A program made the position numbers and the translations under genes. From NCBI GenBank assembly GCA_029261875.1, contig JAJDAL010000019.1, forward strand, positions 1 to 62,471: a stretch of 62,471 bases of DNA. Reading direction: 5' to 3'. Below, piece by piece: positions 1 to 9,500 of the stretch. Numbering within the stretch: the stretch's first letter is position 1; the number at the start of each line of letters is the position of its first letter. The notes under the pieces were generated by a model. That model was given only the letters and a program-made list of their open reading frames with translations. It ran no database searches and had not been told where the DNA came from. The stretch is from Deltaproteobacteria bacterium. GTDB taxonomy: Bacteria; Myxococcota_A; UBA9160; JAJDAL01.

Positions 1-242
1 TTGCAAGATTCGATCGGCGCCAGCTTGATCCTGGGCGGCCAGCGCGGCTGCGCCGAAAATGATACGGGAGCTTTGGTGTCCAGTATTCCCAAAAGGCTGT
101 TTCGGAATCATCGGGCCTCCTCGAGTGGGCGCTGCCCATAGACGTTACGGCTTTGTGAGTCTGAGTACACAAGTATGGGCACGGCCCTGGGCGGCCCCTC
201 TACGAGCGCGAGTCGCCACATCGCGGGCATGGGTATTTCAAG

Positions 243-596
243 CTAGTCCGGGATCACGTCTTCAACGCACCAGACAGGGTGTTGGATCACGCACATGAAG
301 TACGAATATTGGTACAGAGCCAAGCCCTCCAACTGATCAACGATCGAGTTGATATGCATGGTCGGTCCATTACCTAGGACGCCTCCGAAGGTCCACTCAC
401 TACAGTTGGGTGAGGCAGAGAGGCCTCCTTCACCGGACCGGATCCACGCCGTGGCGTTCACGGGTGCCCCACTACCGCTATCTTCGAGGGAGCAGAGTAG
501 GAGTCGGGGCATGAGGATTTCCTTCGCGGGAGCAACCTTGCACACTGCGCCCTGCGTTCGTGCCAGGTCAATCCGAAACGGTGCGTCACGAAATAT
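243..596 (-). pseudogene. Possible remnant of a secreted protein
   Basis: This minus-strand frame stays open for about 118 codons. Its residue mix (several Cys and Trp, runs such as NCSEWTFGGVLG and QYSYFMCVIQHPVW) looks more protein-like than the Arg/Pro/Ala-rich shadows typical of this GC-rich DNA. There is no credible start codon with a ribosome site and no signal peptide upstream, so it would be a 5'-truncated fragment. No family is recognised. It could equally be a chance frame in non-coding DNA of lower GC. Confidence 0.25.
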
Positions 597-657
597 CTGA
601 GGCCCAACCGCAGGTCGCCTGATCCCGCGAAGACCGCAATTGCTGAGGGGAGAGCGA

Positions 658-682
658 GCACGGCGCGCTTCGCGCGCTGTGC
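658..682. repeat. GC-rich hairpin
   Basis: Near-perfect inverted repeat GCACgGCGCGC-ttc-GCGCGCtGTGC with a 3-nt loop. It is the first of several tight-loop hairpins in the island. The following stretch (669-716) resembles 1800-1850, so related sequence flanks the beta-helix gene on both sides. Confidence 0.5.
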
Positions 683-921
683 ACAGGCTTCGCGACGCCC
701 CAGCATCGCTCACAACCCCCGAAGCACGCGTATCCTCGCCGTGACCCCAAGACTGCTAGCCCGGTGCCCTGATTCTGGAATTCTCTTTCGACTTCAATTG
801 TTTGCACGGTGATCGAGTTTTGAAGTCACTACCTGCGGCGACGGGGCGTTAACCTGTGTCGAAGCTGTGTGGCATCAACGGGCTGTATCCGCAGCTGAGG
901 AAAACGAGGAGGTATCGCGGA

Positions 922-1797
922 ATGCGTTCGAAGTACTGGAAGATGACGGGGATGTCGCTGGTGTTGCTGGCCACCGGCGGAAGCGCCTGGGCGGTAGACG
1001 GCGTGGTGGAGATCAATGCGGCCCGGGTGGCGGCGGGAGGGATCACGCCGGGCGATACGCCGGGATTTCCGGCCACCATCAGCGAGTCGGGAAGCTACCG
1101 GCTCACGGGGTCTCTGGTCGTTCAAGGCGGGGGGCCGGCAATCAAGATCGATGCGGGTTGGGTAACGCTCGACCTCGGTGGATTCGAGCTGCGCTGTTTC
1201 GCCGAAGGAGGCTGCGGCCCCGGGCACGGGATCGACGGCTCTCTTGCGGACAACGCGTGGATCTCCAACGGAACGGTGCGCGGATTCGGGAACTCTGGAA
1301 TTTTTGTCGACGATGAGTCCCGCGTCGAGAGGGTCAACGTGAGAAACAACGCCGATGCCGGTGTCGCCGTGGGTGTTGGTTCCATCATCGCCGGGGTGAT
1401 CGCATCATTGAACGGGTCGGACGGTATCAATGCGGGCCTCGATAGCACCGTCCGAGATTCGGTCGCCCGAAACAACGGCGACGATGGAATTTCCGTGGGG
1501 TTCGGGAGCACCGTGTCCAACTGCTCGGCCCACAGCAACGATGACGACGGGTTCGTTGCCGGCCCCGGAAGTACGCTCGCGAACAACAGCGCATACAACA
1601 ACGACGAGGACGGGTTCGATCTCGGAATCGAGTTCGGAAACGACAATGTCAACGGCGGACTCGCGATCGGAAACAGCGCCATAGGCAACGCCGCTCTTGG
1701 ACTCCGCATGGAGGCCACCTGGGGCTTCCGCGAGAACGTGATCAACGGCATCAACCTGGGCTCCAACGTGTGTGGTACCAACACCGTCTGTCCGTAG
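922..1797 (+). CDS. Secreted beta-helix (PbH1-type) repeat protein
   Basis: A 291-residue exported protein. ATG 922 is preferred over an in-frame codon at 856 because GAGGAGG lies just upstream and a signal peptide follows at once (hydrophobic core MSLVLLATGG, likely cleavage after GSAWA). Residues about 40-110 have the capped entry strands seen before right-handed beta-helices (SGSYRLTGSL, VTLDLGGFEL). Residues about 120-275 are imperfect rungs of 20-24 residues, each with an Asn pair and an acidic turn: NNADAGVAVG, NNGDDGISVG, SNDDDGFVAG, NNDEDGFDLG. The acidic turns may bind calcium (inference). No catalytic motif is evident. The C-terminus has two Cys that could form a disulphide. Surface or polysaccharide-binding roles are plausible but unproven. 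It sits alone, with hairpins on both sides. Confidence 0.8.
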   Translation: MRSKYWKMTGMSLVLLATGGSAWAVDGVVEINAARVAAGGITPGDTPGFPATISESGSYRLTGSLVVQGGGPAIKIDAGWVTLDLGGFELRCFAEGGCGPGHGIDGSLADNAWISNGTVRGFGNSGIFVDDESRVERVNVRNNADAGVAVGVGSIIAGVIASLNGSDGINAGLDSTVRDSVARNNGDDGISVGFGSTVSNCSAHSNDDDGFVAGPGSTLANNSAYNNDEDGFDLGIEFGNDNVNGGLAIGNSAIGNAALGLRMEATWGFRENVINGINLGSNVCGTNTVCP

Positions 1798-1807
1798 TGT
1801 TCGCGCG

Positions 1808-1881
1808 CTGTGCGATGGGTTCGCGACGCGAAGCGTCGCTCGAAACCCCAGCCTGGCGGCCCAAGCAGTCCGGCCAGGCTG
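1808..1881. repeat. Two consecutive hairpins downstream of the beta-helix gene
   Basis: The first has stem GCGACGC-gaa-GCGTCGC (1823-1839), extendable by flanking GGGTTC/GAAACCC. The second pairs CAGCCTGGC (1849-1857) with GCCAGGCTG (1873-1881). They start 26 bp after the stop codon and may end transcription, but neither has a T-run. The first hairpin is related to 669-716. Confidence 0.5.
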
Positions 1882-2076
1882 CATAGTGTTCAGGGGCAGC
1901 TACGCGAGATGAACGCCGGGTCGAAACTTCCTCCGGCGGTGTCCAGAGTTCCGGCCGCATCGAATGAGATGCACGCCGCACGACATGCCCGAAGAAAACG
2001 CGGATCTATCGTTAGTTGAGTTCGATTTGGGTGAGGAAGGCAGCCCGGGACGGCTCTATGCGGCCCCTCACGAAAA

Positions 2077-2107
2077 CGCGGGATCAGCCTGTTCGACTAA
2101 CCCCGCG
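2077..2107 (-). terminator. Terminator-like hairpin next to a tRNA fragment
   Basis: On the minus strand, an interrupted CGCGGGG...CCCGCG hairpin is followed by TTTTCG. A closely related hairpin with perfect arms lies at 14367-14397, downstream of the intact tRNA-Ala. The natural reading is that the tRNA's own terminator was copied together with its 3' half. It now lies 7 bp past the fragment at 2115-2159. Confidence 0.5.
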
Positions 2108-2114
2108 AAAAGAA

Positions 2115-2159
2115 TGGTGGAGCTGGGGGGGATCGAACCCCCGACCCCAAGACTGCCAG
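2115..2159 (-). repeat. tRNA-Ala 3'-half fragment (att-like scar)
   Basis: These 45 bp are identical to 14529-14573 of the intact tRNA-Ala(GGC) and run from the anticodon loop to the CCA end, on the same strand. The match stops exactly at the 5' edge of the anticodon loop, a known crossover position for tyrosine recombinases that use tRNA genes. The missing 5' half means it cannot be a functional tRNA. The arrangement of an intact tRNA and then displaced 3' fragments on its downstream side is what repeated integration produces. Confidence 0.8.
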
Positions 2160-2268
2160 TACTCCCCAAGCGTCAGAAATAACGCGTACTTACACGAGAA
2201 GCCTGGTCAGGGGCGGTCATACCTGGTCATCGGCGGTCAGCGTGGCGGCCCCACGGCCCTGGGCGGCC
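2160..2268. repeat. Element-end repeat with four 10-bp-phased GGTCA motifs
   Basis: About 109 bp that match 13443-13551 with scattered substitutions. GGTCA occurs at 2205, 2215, 2225 and 2235, an exact 10-bp period, starting 45 bp after the tRNA fragment. The unit ends in a GC-rich block with CGGCCCTGGGCGGCC. Helically phased direct repeats beside an att core are typical of arm-type or accessory protein sites; that assignment is inference. Confidence 0.7.
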
Positions 2269-2689
2269 TCCAAATCATGTCAAGGAATTGATGAAAGCGG
2301 CGGGAGGAACTCGCGGGGAACGACCGACATCTTTTCACAATCGCGATGAAAAGGCTTCTCTGGGAGTGTGCGAGGCGGGCATCCTTTCGGCTCGATACCG
2401 CCCCGGCCAGTCTCCGATTCCGTTTGCGCGGGTAAGCTAGGTTCCCACCCGTGGGGAGCTCCTAGGTGCCCGGTTTTCGTCAGATCTAGTCGAAATTAGA
2501 CACCGCTCAATGAGATTCGTTGCGAATGCCGAGGGATAGCGCTTCTACCTGGACGTTACGGTGTGTCACCCTCAATAAAAGTGGACTTCAAAGTTTCCGT
2601 GCGGGACGACACCCAGGGAAAGAGCGGTAGCTACGGTACGACAAAGATGGATTCCCGATCGATGGGGACGTCTCACTTGGAGAAATCCG
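2269..2689. other. Intergenic stretch, nothing recognised
   Basis: No supported gene, RNA or strong hairpin is seen. Base composition is lower in GC than the core genes further right. It presumably carries the promoter of the secreted-protein/Rhs pair, but no clear promoter can be singled out. Confidence 0.4.
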
Positions 2690-3544
2690 ATGAAGATTCA
2701 ATTGGTTCGTCTTCTGCTAGTCGGCGTTTTCGTCGTTGCGTTCCAATCCGACGTCGATGCGGAAGTTCCGGAAAGGATGCGTTTCCACGGAACGATTCAG
2801 TCGCTGGGTGGATCACCACCGGTTGACGGTACCTACGTCTTCCTTGTCGACGTTTTCGACCAAGCCGCTGGAGGACAGTTGAAACTCCGCAAGCAGGTGA
2901 GCGCATCGGTTGTAAATGGGGCATATGGGCTCGTCCTTTCGCCGTCGACCCCCGGAGAGCTGCGAAGCGCTTTTGAAGGGTTTCCTCGTTTTTTGCAGAT
3001 TACGGTTCTGAGCGGACCGGGCGGTAGCATCAATGAGCCGTTGCTCCCGCGACAGGAGGTCGTGAGCGTGCCCTATGCGCTGAGCGGCTCTGACCCGGAG
3101 CCTCCTCCTCCGCCTCCTCTTGTGCCTCGGAGTTACTGGGCTGACAGCGATGGCTGGGTGGCGAGCTCTTCCGAATGGGAGACAATTCCTGGCCTCGAAC
3201 TCACCTTTGATCTTCCTCAAGGTGCAAAAGTCTCTCTCGATTCGAGCGGTAGCCAATACGCTGCGGCCGGAAGCCCTTGGTGCCAGCAAAACTATCGCTT
3301 CTCGGTCGATGACGAACCCATGTCAGCCGAGGGGCAAAGCATCACCGTGAATTCCGCCGCCGATTCGTGGGTCGTTCCATGGTCTGTGCGCGCGCGGGTT
3401 CAACTCGTAGCCGGCCCGCACACCATTCGCGTGCAAACACGCGGGACTGACGGACACAACTGTGGCGTTTGTGGTGATGCGGGACTCTCGCAGGCGACGG
3501 ACTACACGAGTTGCGTCTTCGAAGCTGTGGCGTACTTCGAGTAA
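2690..3544 (+). CDS. Exported protein of unknown function upstream of the Rhs gene
   Basis: 284 residues. GGAG lies 8-9 nt upstream of ATG 2690. Residues 1-24 are a signal peptide (LVRLLLVGVFVVAFQ, cleavage near VDA). Residues 25-130 contain a domain widespread in bacterial surface proteins, recognisable by its FHGTIQ opening, the ansatz DGTYVFLVDVFD and the closing VPYAL. A Pro/Glu-Pro linker (EPPPPPPL) leads to a C-terminal beta-rich domain with four Cys (CQQN, CGVCGD, SC) and the motif AGPHTIRVQTRG, which resembles a carbohydrate- or ligand-binding jelly roll. The exact function is not recognised. It ends 4 bp before the GTG of the giant Rhs gene, so the two are probably co-transcribed and this product could be a surface partner of the toxin. 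Confidence 0.75.
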   Translation: MKIQLVRLLLVGVFVVAFQSDVDAEVPERMRFHGTIQSLGGSPPVDGTYVFLVDVFDQAAGGQLKLRKQVSASVVNGAYGLVLSPSTPGELRSAFEGFPRFLQITVLSGPGGSINEPLLPRQEVVSVPYALSGSDPEPPPPPPLVPRSYWADSDGWVASSSEWETIPGLELTFDLPQGAKVSLDSSGSQYAAAGSPWCQQNYRFSVDDEPMSAEGQSITVNSAADSWVVPWSVRARVQLVAGPHTIRVQTRGTDGHNCGVCGDAGLSQATDYTSCVFEAVAYFE

Positions 3545-3548
3545 GCAC

Positions 3549-6500
3549 GTGTCGAACCGGAATCTTCGCATCGGTCTCTGCGGGTGGGGCTTGGTCCGCC
3601 AGGCTCTGACCATTGGTCTTTGCATCCAGCTCGTGATTCCCGCGAATCAAGCGCTCGCGAGGGATGACGGCGACTCTACTCTCCTCATGGAACGTGGGGA
3701 AACGGGGCTTTCGGGTACTGGGAACGGATCCTCCGATCCTTTGACCGTCGGCGCAGATGGAAGTGCCAACTACAGCGTTCCCATCCGCGTCCCGGCAGGG
3801 ACGGGGGGAATGCAGCCGAACCTCGCACTGACCTACTCATCGCACAGTTCTGGAGATACCTGGGTGGGCCATGGCTGGAGCCTGGGACTTGGCTCGATTC
3901 AGAGATCGACGAAAGAAGGCGTTCCCTCGTACGGCGCCGGCGACGTCTTCGAACTCGACGGTGAAGAGCTAATCCCGGATCCGGGTGTACCGAATCGATA
4001 CGCAACAAAGCGGGAATCGTTCTTGCGTATCGACCGAGTGGGAGACCACTGGGAGGTGCGCGCAAAGGACGGCATCGTCTCGCGCTATGGGCTGGATTCA
4101 AACTCTCGTTTGGACTCCGATCCACAGAACACATTCGCATGGATGTTGGTCGAGCGCGAAGACCCCAACGGGAATGGTTTCCGCGTTGTGTACGACAAGG
4201 ATACCGACGCCGGTTACGCCCACCCGAAGGAAATTCGCTACACGCTGCGCCGTACGGCGGCTGGTTTGGTTAGTCTCGATCCAGCAGACCCAGACTCGGT
4301 TGATCGGATCGTTACTTTTGAGCTGGAACCGCGTCCCGACGTCAGCGAGAAGTACATCACTCGTTTCCAGCGCTACCTCGGACATCGACTGCACGCGATC
4401 GAGATCTCCGCCGCAGGTGATCAGATCCGCCGCTACGTGTTCGACTACGGTCAACCCAGTAGCGACTCGGGTCGATCTCTGTTGCGCGCGGTCAAGGAAT
4501 ACGGGGTCGATTGGCAAGAAACCGCGGCGTCTTTCTCCACTCGATTCGACTATCACTCCAACGCGGATTCAGGGCTTGAGGGCTGGACGAGGGTCTCGGG
4601 CCAGTGGGTTCCGCCCGACCAAAGTTGGTTCACTCTGGGTGACGATCGAGATGGTGAACGCCGTCTAGTCGACATCAATAGCGACGGATTCGTCGACCTA
4701 TACCGTCGTGAAGGCGCTTACCTAAACACAGGAGATTCGTTCAGCTCAACGTTGCGCGGCGAGTGGGCGCTGCCGACGGGATTGGGGCTGGTGGACTCCG
4801 ACAAGCATTCTACCGGGCACGTGATCACGGATTTCAACGCGGACGGGCGCCCGGATGTCGTTCGACTCCAGGTAATCGGTCGATTCCAGTCCGCTCAAAG
4901 CACGTACCAACAATACGCAAGCCAGCACCACAATACTGGAGCGGGGTTTCAACAAGTACATAGCCAGGTCAGTCCCCCGGTTCGCACACCCTCGCCAAGC
5001 GTCAGCTGGAACGGCTATTCCTTCGCAATCAAAACTCACAGTGGAAGTGGCCACAATCCTACCGGGGCCGGATCCGGAACCGCGCATCTGGCGGATCTGA
5101 ACGGCGACGGGCGTCCCGACATCATTAGCCACAGCGTTTGGCGAAATTTGACTGGAGTCTTTCAGGCAGAGCGAAGCTACGCCCTGGCGAGGCGCACGGG
5201 GTGGTTTGATAATCGGATGTTGGACCGATTCGCGGTTTGTGGTGGTACCGACGACAATTGCATACACGACTCGATGTCTGTCGAGCATTCGATCCGGTAT
5301 GTCCCCTACATTGTCCCGATCCCGGTGGGCATCGGTAGAATTCGGCACCTAGGGAAACGCTTCGTCGACATCAATGGCGATGGCCTCGACGACATGATCG
5401 TCTCCCATGAACGCAACGGGGCGCCTGGTTGGTATCGGACGTTCCTCAATAATGGCTACGATTTCGTCCGTGCGAGCGATGGATGGAACGCCCAATATCC
5501 GTTCGACAAGACGACCAATGACGGGTCCGAGGAAAAAGGAACCCGCATGGTCGACATCAACGGAGATGGACGACTCGACCTCGTTGTCGCCGCGGACACG
5601 GTCCCACCGACACCGAATGGAATCTGGCTCAATCGGGGTCACCCGAACTCGGCGGGTGGGATGTGGAAGCTTCTCGATCGCGACAGCCACCCCTGGTACG
5701 ACCCCATGAAGGGCGCAGACCGGGTGGCTTTCGCTCACTCGGCTATCGACGCGAGCGGCCAACTCGTGGCTGGGCGTGACTCCGGTGTACGAATGGTTGA
5801 CCTGAACGGCGATGGAATGCCCGACATCATTCGACGTCACCACGGCAAAGGCCATCGGGTCTACCTCAACAAGGGAAGAGTGCCTGACCTCCTCGTGCGA
5901 ATTACCAATCGCCAAGGCGGAAAGACGTCCTTCACGTACACACCTTCCACGAAGTTCGCAAACACGCACTTGCCCCAAGTCTTGCAGGTGGTGTCCGAGG
6001 TCGAAGTGGACTCAGGAGAGGGCGTTACTCAGTTTCGAAGTTTCGACTACGCCGGCGGCTTGCTCGATCCGACCGAGCGCGAATTCCGTGGATTCGCGCG
6101 GGTTACGGCGACCCACGGTGACGGAACGGCCATTTCGACCACCTACCACCAAAGCACAGGGCTGGGCGGCCTTCCGATCACCCGCGAAGTTCGCGACGGA
6201 AACGGAAACCTGTGGCGAACAACCGAGTTCGAATACGTGGATGATGACACGGCGCCCTTCACGCGGCTCGAGAAGGCCCGAACTGTGCACGAGTACGATG
6301 GAGAGAGCACGGAATCTCCACGAACGACGCGTACCGAGCTCGAATATGGAGACTTCGGGAACCTGGTACGGACTACCCTGAAAGGCGACCTGGACCATCC
6401 CGATCGGATTGGCGAGACGATCTACACCCAGCCGAATCTAACCGCGTACATTGTGGATCGGGTAGCGCAGCAACGAGCCGTCGATGCGACCGGCACGGTA

Positions 6501-9500
6501 CTCGCCGAAACTTGGCTCTACTACGATGACCTCCCAGGTCTTCGACAGGAACCCACTCAAGGGCGACTTACGCGGCTCGTACGTTGGTTGGATCAAGGTG
6601 GGCAAGACCCGGTCACTCTGTACCGTTACGACGCCTATGGAAATCGGATTTCGGAAACGGACCCACGCGGATTCCTTTCCGAAACGGACTTTGATCCCGT
6701 TTTTCACACGTTTCCCGTTGAATCGCGAAATGGCCTAGACCCGCCGCATGTTTCGAGGGCCGAGTATTCCGACGCGAGCTGCTCTGTCGCGATTCCGGTG
6801 GCGATGGGGCTCGCGCACGTCGAGATCGATGCCAACGGAAACATCGCACGCACCTGCTACGACGGCTTCGGTCGCCCCACTCTCGAGGTGGCCACCGGCA
6901 ATCTGGCTCGCACGACGATCGTCTACGACGACACGGTGGGCGCGGTGACCGTCAAAACCTGCGAGCGCGTCAACGGCGAGGATACGACGTGTGATTCGGC
7001 AAGCGGGGGAGCAACCCGCGATACGCTCGATCACCTCGACGGTCTGGGGCGGATCGTCCGCTCCGAGACCGACGGTCCCCACGGCCGGACGATCGAGGTC
7101 CTGACGGAGTACGATTCCCGGGGGCGGGAGTTTCGAAAGTCACTTCCGTTCTTTGCAGGGGACGAACCGGCTTTTTCGGAGACGCACTACGACTCCCTCG
7201 ATCGCGTATCCAAGCTCATCGAACCAGGCGGTCGTACGACGACAACGAAATACTCCCGCGGGACCGCAACGGGAATCGACGCCAACGGAAACCGACGTGA
7301 GGACGATGTAAACCCATTCGGCGAACTGGAAGAGACCCGAGAGTTTCCCGACGGTCCGGAGGGCCCCAGCGTCGCGACTCGTTTCCGGTACGACTTCGCC
7401 GGAAATCTGATTCGGGTCGAGCGCGTGCTTCCCGGTCCCGGCGAGTCGCCCGTCCCGCCGACCGTTATAACGCATGACAGTCTCGGTCGAAGAATCAGTA
7501 TCGATGATCCGGACACCGGGCTTACGACGTTTACGTACAACGGGAACGACTACGTCGAGACGGAAACCAATGCCCTCGGTACGACCAAGCATTTCCGGTA
7601 CGACGCGATCGACCGATTGACCCGCTCGTGGATGGCCCCCAACATCCCGCTCGAAATCGTGCGTACCTACGACGAGGGCGGCGCCGACGCCAATGCGAAC
7701 GGCCGGATGACGTCGGTCAGTGATGACAGCGGTACGCATCGTTTTGCTCATGATGAAATGGGACGTGTATCTGAGGAGGTGCACGTCATCGATGGGAAGC
7801 GTTTCAGTTTTCGTCAGTCCTTCGACCAGTTGGGCCAGATTCGCGCAAGCGTGTTCCCGGCGAGCGGGCCAGAAGAGGCGATCGTCGTGAACGACTACGA
7901 CGACGATGGCTACCTTGTGCGCGTCCAGGACTTTCAAGAGTCAATCACCTACGTCAACGACGTCCACTTGGATTCCCAGGGGCGTGTTGTCGCTCTACGT
8001 ACGGGCGATGGTGTCATCACGAAGGAGCGCTACGACCCGGCCACCAACTTCTTGCGCGATATCGAAGTCCGTCGTGGTTCGGATCTTCTCGAACAGCTCG
8101 ACTACGCGTTCGACGATGCGGGTCGCGTTCGAGAGATCGTCGATGTGCGGCAGGCTGATCGAAGCCGCAGCTTCACTTACGATGCGCTGAATCGACTTGC
8201 CTCGGCGACAGGTCCCTTTGGGCCGTCGTTGTCTCCAGCGAATCTAGAGTATGGATACGATCGATACGGAAACCTGACGGAGAAGGACGGAATCGCCCGC
8301 AGATACGGAGAGAATGGCTTCGGTCCGCACGCGCTTACGAGCATCGGCGACTCCTCGCTTGTTTACGATGAAACCGGGAATTTGGTTGAATTCGGTTCTC
8401 GCCGCTATGTCTGGAACGCGCGCGGGCAACTCAGCGCGGTACTCGACGGAGAACGATCCGCATCCTATGTGTACGATTACAACGGCCGCCGCATCAAGGC
8501 GGTTGGTTCGTCAGGGGAGACGCGGTATTTCGTCGGAACGAGTCTCGAATGGGATGGAGAAAAGGCCACCATTCACGTTTTCGCTGCGGACCGCCGAGTC
8601 GCAAGTCGACGCTTCGACTACACGCCGCCCACCGAGGTGGCACAAGCGGCGCCCGTGGAGACGATCCGTGCGCCTCTGCCTGCTTTGGGGACGATTGCGC
8701 TAGGGCCGCCTTTGCTCTTGGTCGCGTTCCTGGGGCTTACGGTAGTGCGAAGGCGCGAAACGGGACTCCGCACCCATTCCGCCACAGCGGTCTTGTCTCT
8801 CGTGTCGTTTTGGCTGGCACTGACAATGCCCACCTGGGCCCGGGCGAATCGGGATACGGATCGCGACGGTTTGCCGGATGCGGACGAGTATGCCTACTAC
8901 CACTCCGATCCGCTGGTGTTCGACAGCGACGGTGATGGTCACTCCGATGGTCAAGAGGTCGCGGTTGGGTCGTGTCCCGGGGATGCCGCTTCGATTCCCC
9001 CACCTCAATTGGGAACCTGGGCCGCCGCGGGCAATTCCTCCCTCACCCTCGACCACCTCTCCGACGCAGGGGTGACAAGTGGCGCCACTCTCGTTGGTCG
9101 GATGGGATTTGGCTTCGCGCGAAGGAACCTTGCGGGGATCGGATTCAGCGGGTTGAGTAGCGAAGATCTCGATGGCGATGGCATCTGCAACGCGGTGGAT
9201 GACGACGTTGATGGCGATGGAGTCATCAACGCGCTCGATCCCGACGACGACAACGATGGTTTGACCGATCAACTGGAGTTCATCTTTGGAACCCAACCCT
9301 ACAATCCAGATACGGATGGAGATGGGCTACGAGACGGCGCCGAGACCCAGCTCGGGACGAATCCCCTCCTGGCCGACTCAGACGGCGATGGAGTCTCGGA
9401 TCTCCACGACGCTGTGCCACTGGATGGCAACGAGACCTCAACGGTTCTCCTGCTAGCGAAGGGCGACGTGAATGACGATGGGCGACTGGACGCTGGCGAT

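Larger units (their letters stand above)
1..921. other. Gene-poor island margin
   Basis: No convincing intact gene is seen here. Short open frames have no ribosome site and no recognisable family. The stretch holds a GC hairpin at 658-682, a possible protein remnant on the minus strand (243-596), and at about 179-197 the motif CGGCCCTGGGCGGCC, which also ends the two repeat units at 2258 and 13541. A 14-base match to the tRNA-Ala fragment (GACCCCAAGACTGC, 743-756) may be a decayed scar or chance. Confidence 0.5.

Noticed and set aside
2115..2159. A second tRNA-Ala gene
   Set aside because: Only the 3' half is present; acceptor and D arm are missing, so it is a fragment.
1964..2291. Short frames containing ELGGIEPPTPRL or WGGSNPRPQDCQ
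   Set aside because: These are well-known false proteins obtained by translating the tRNA T arm and 3' end on the opposite strand.
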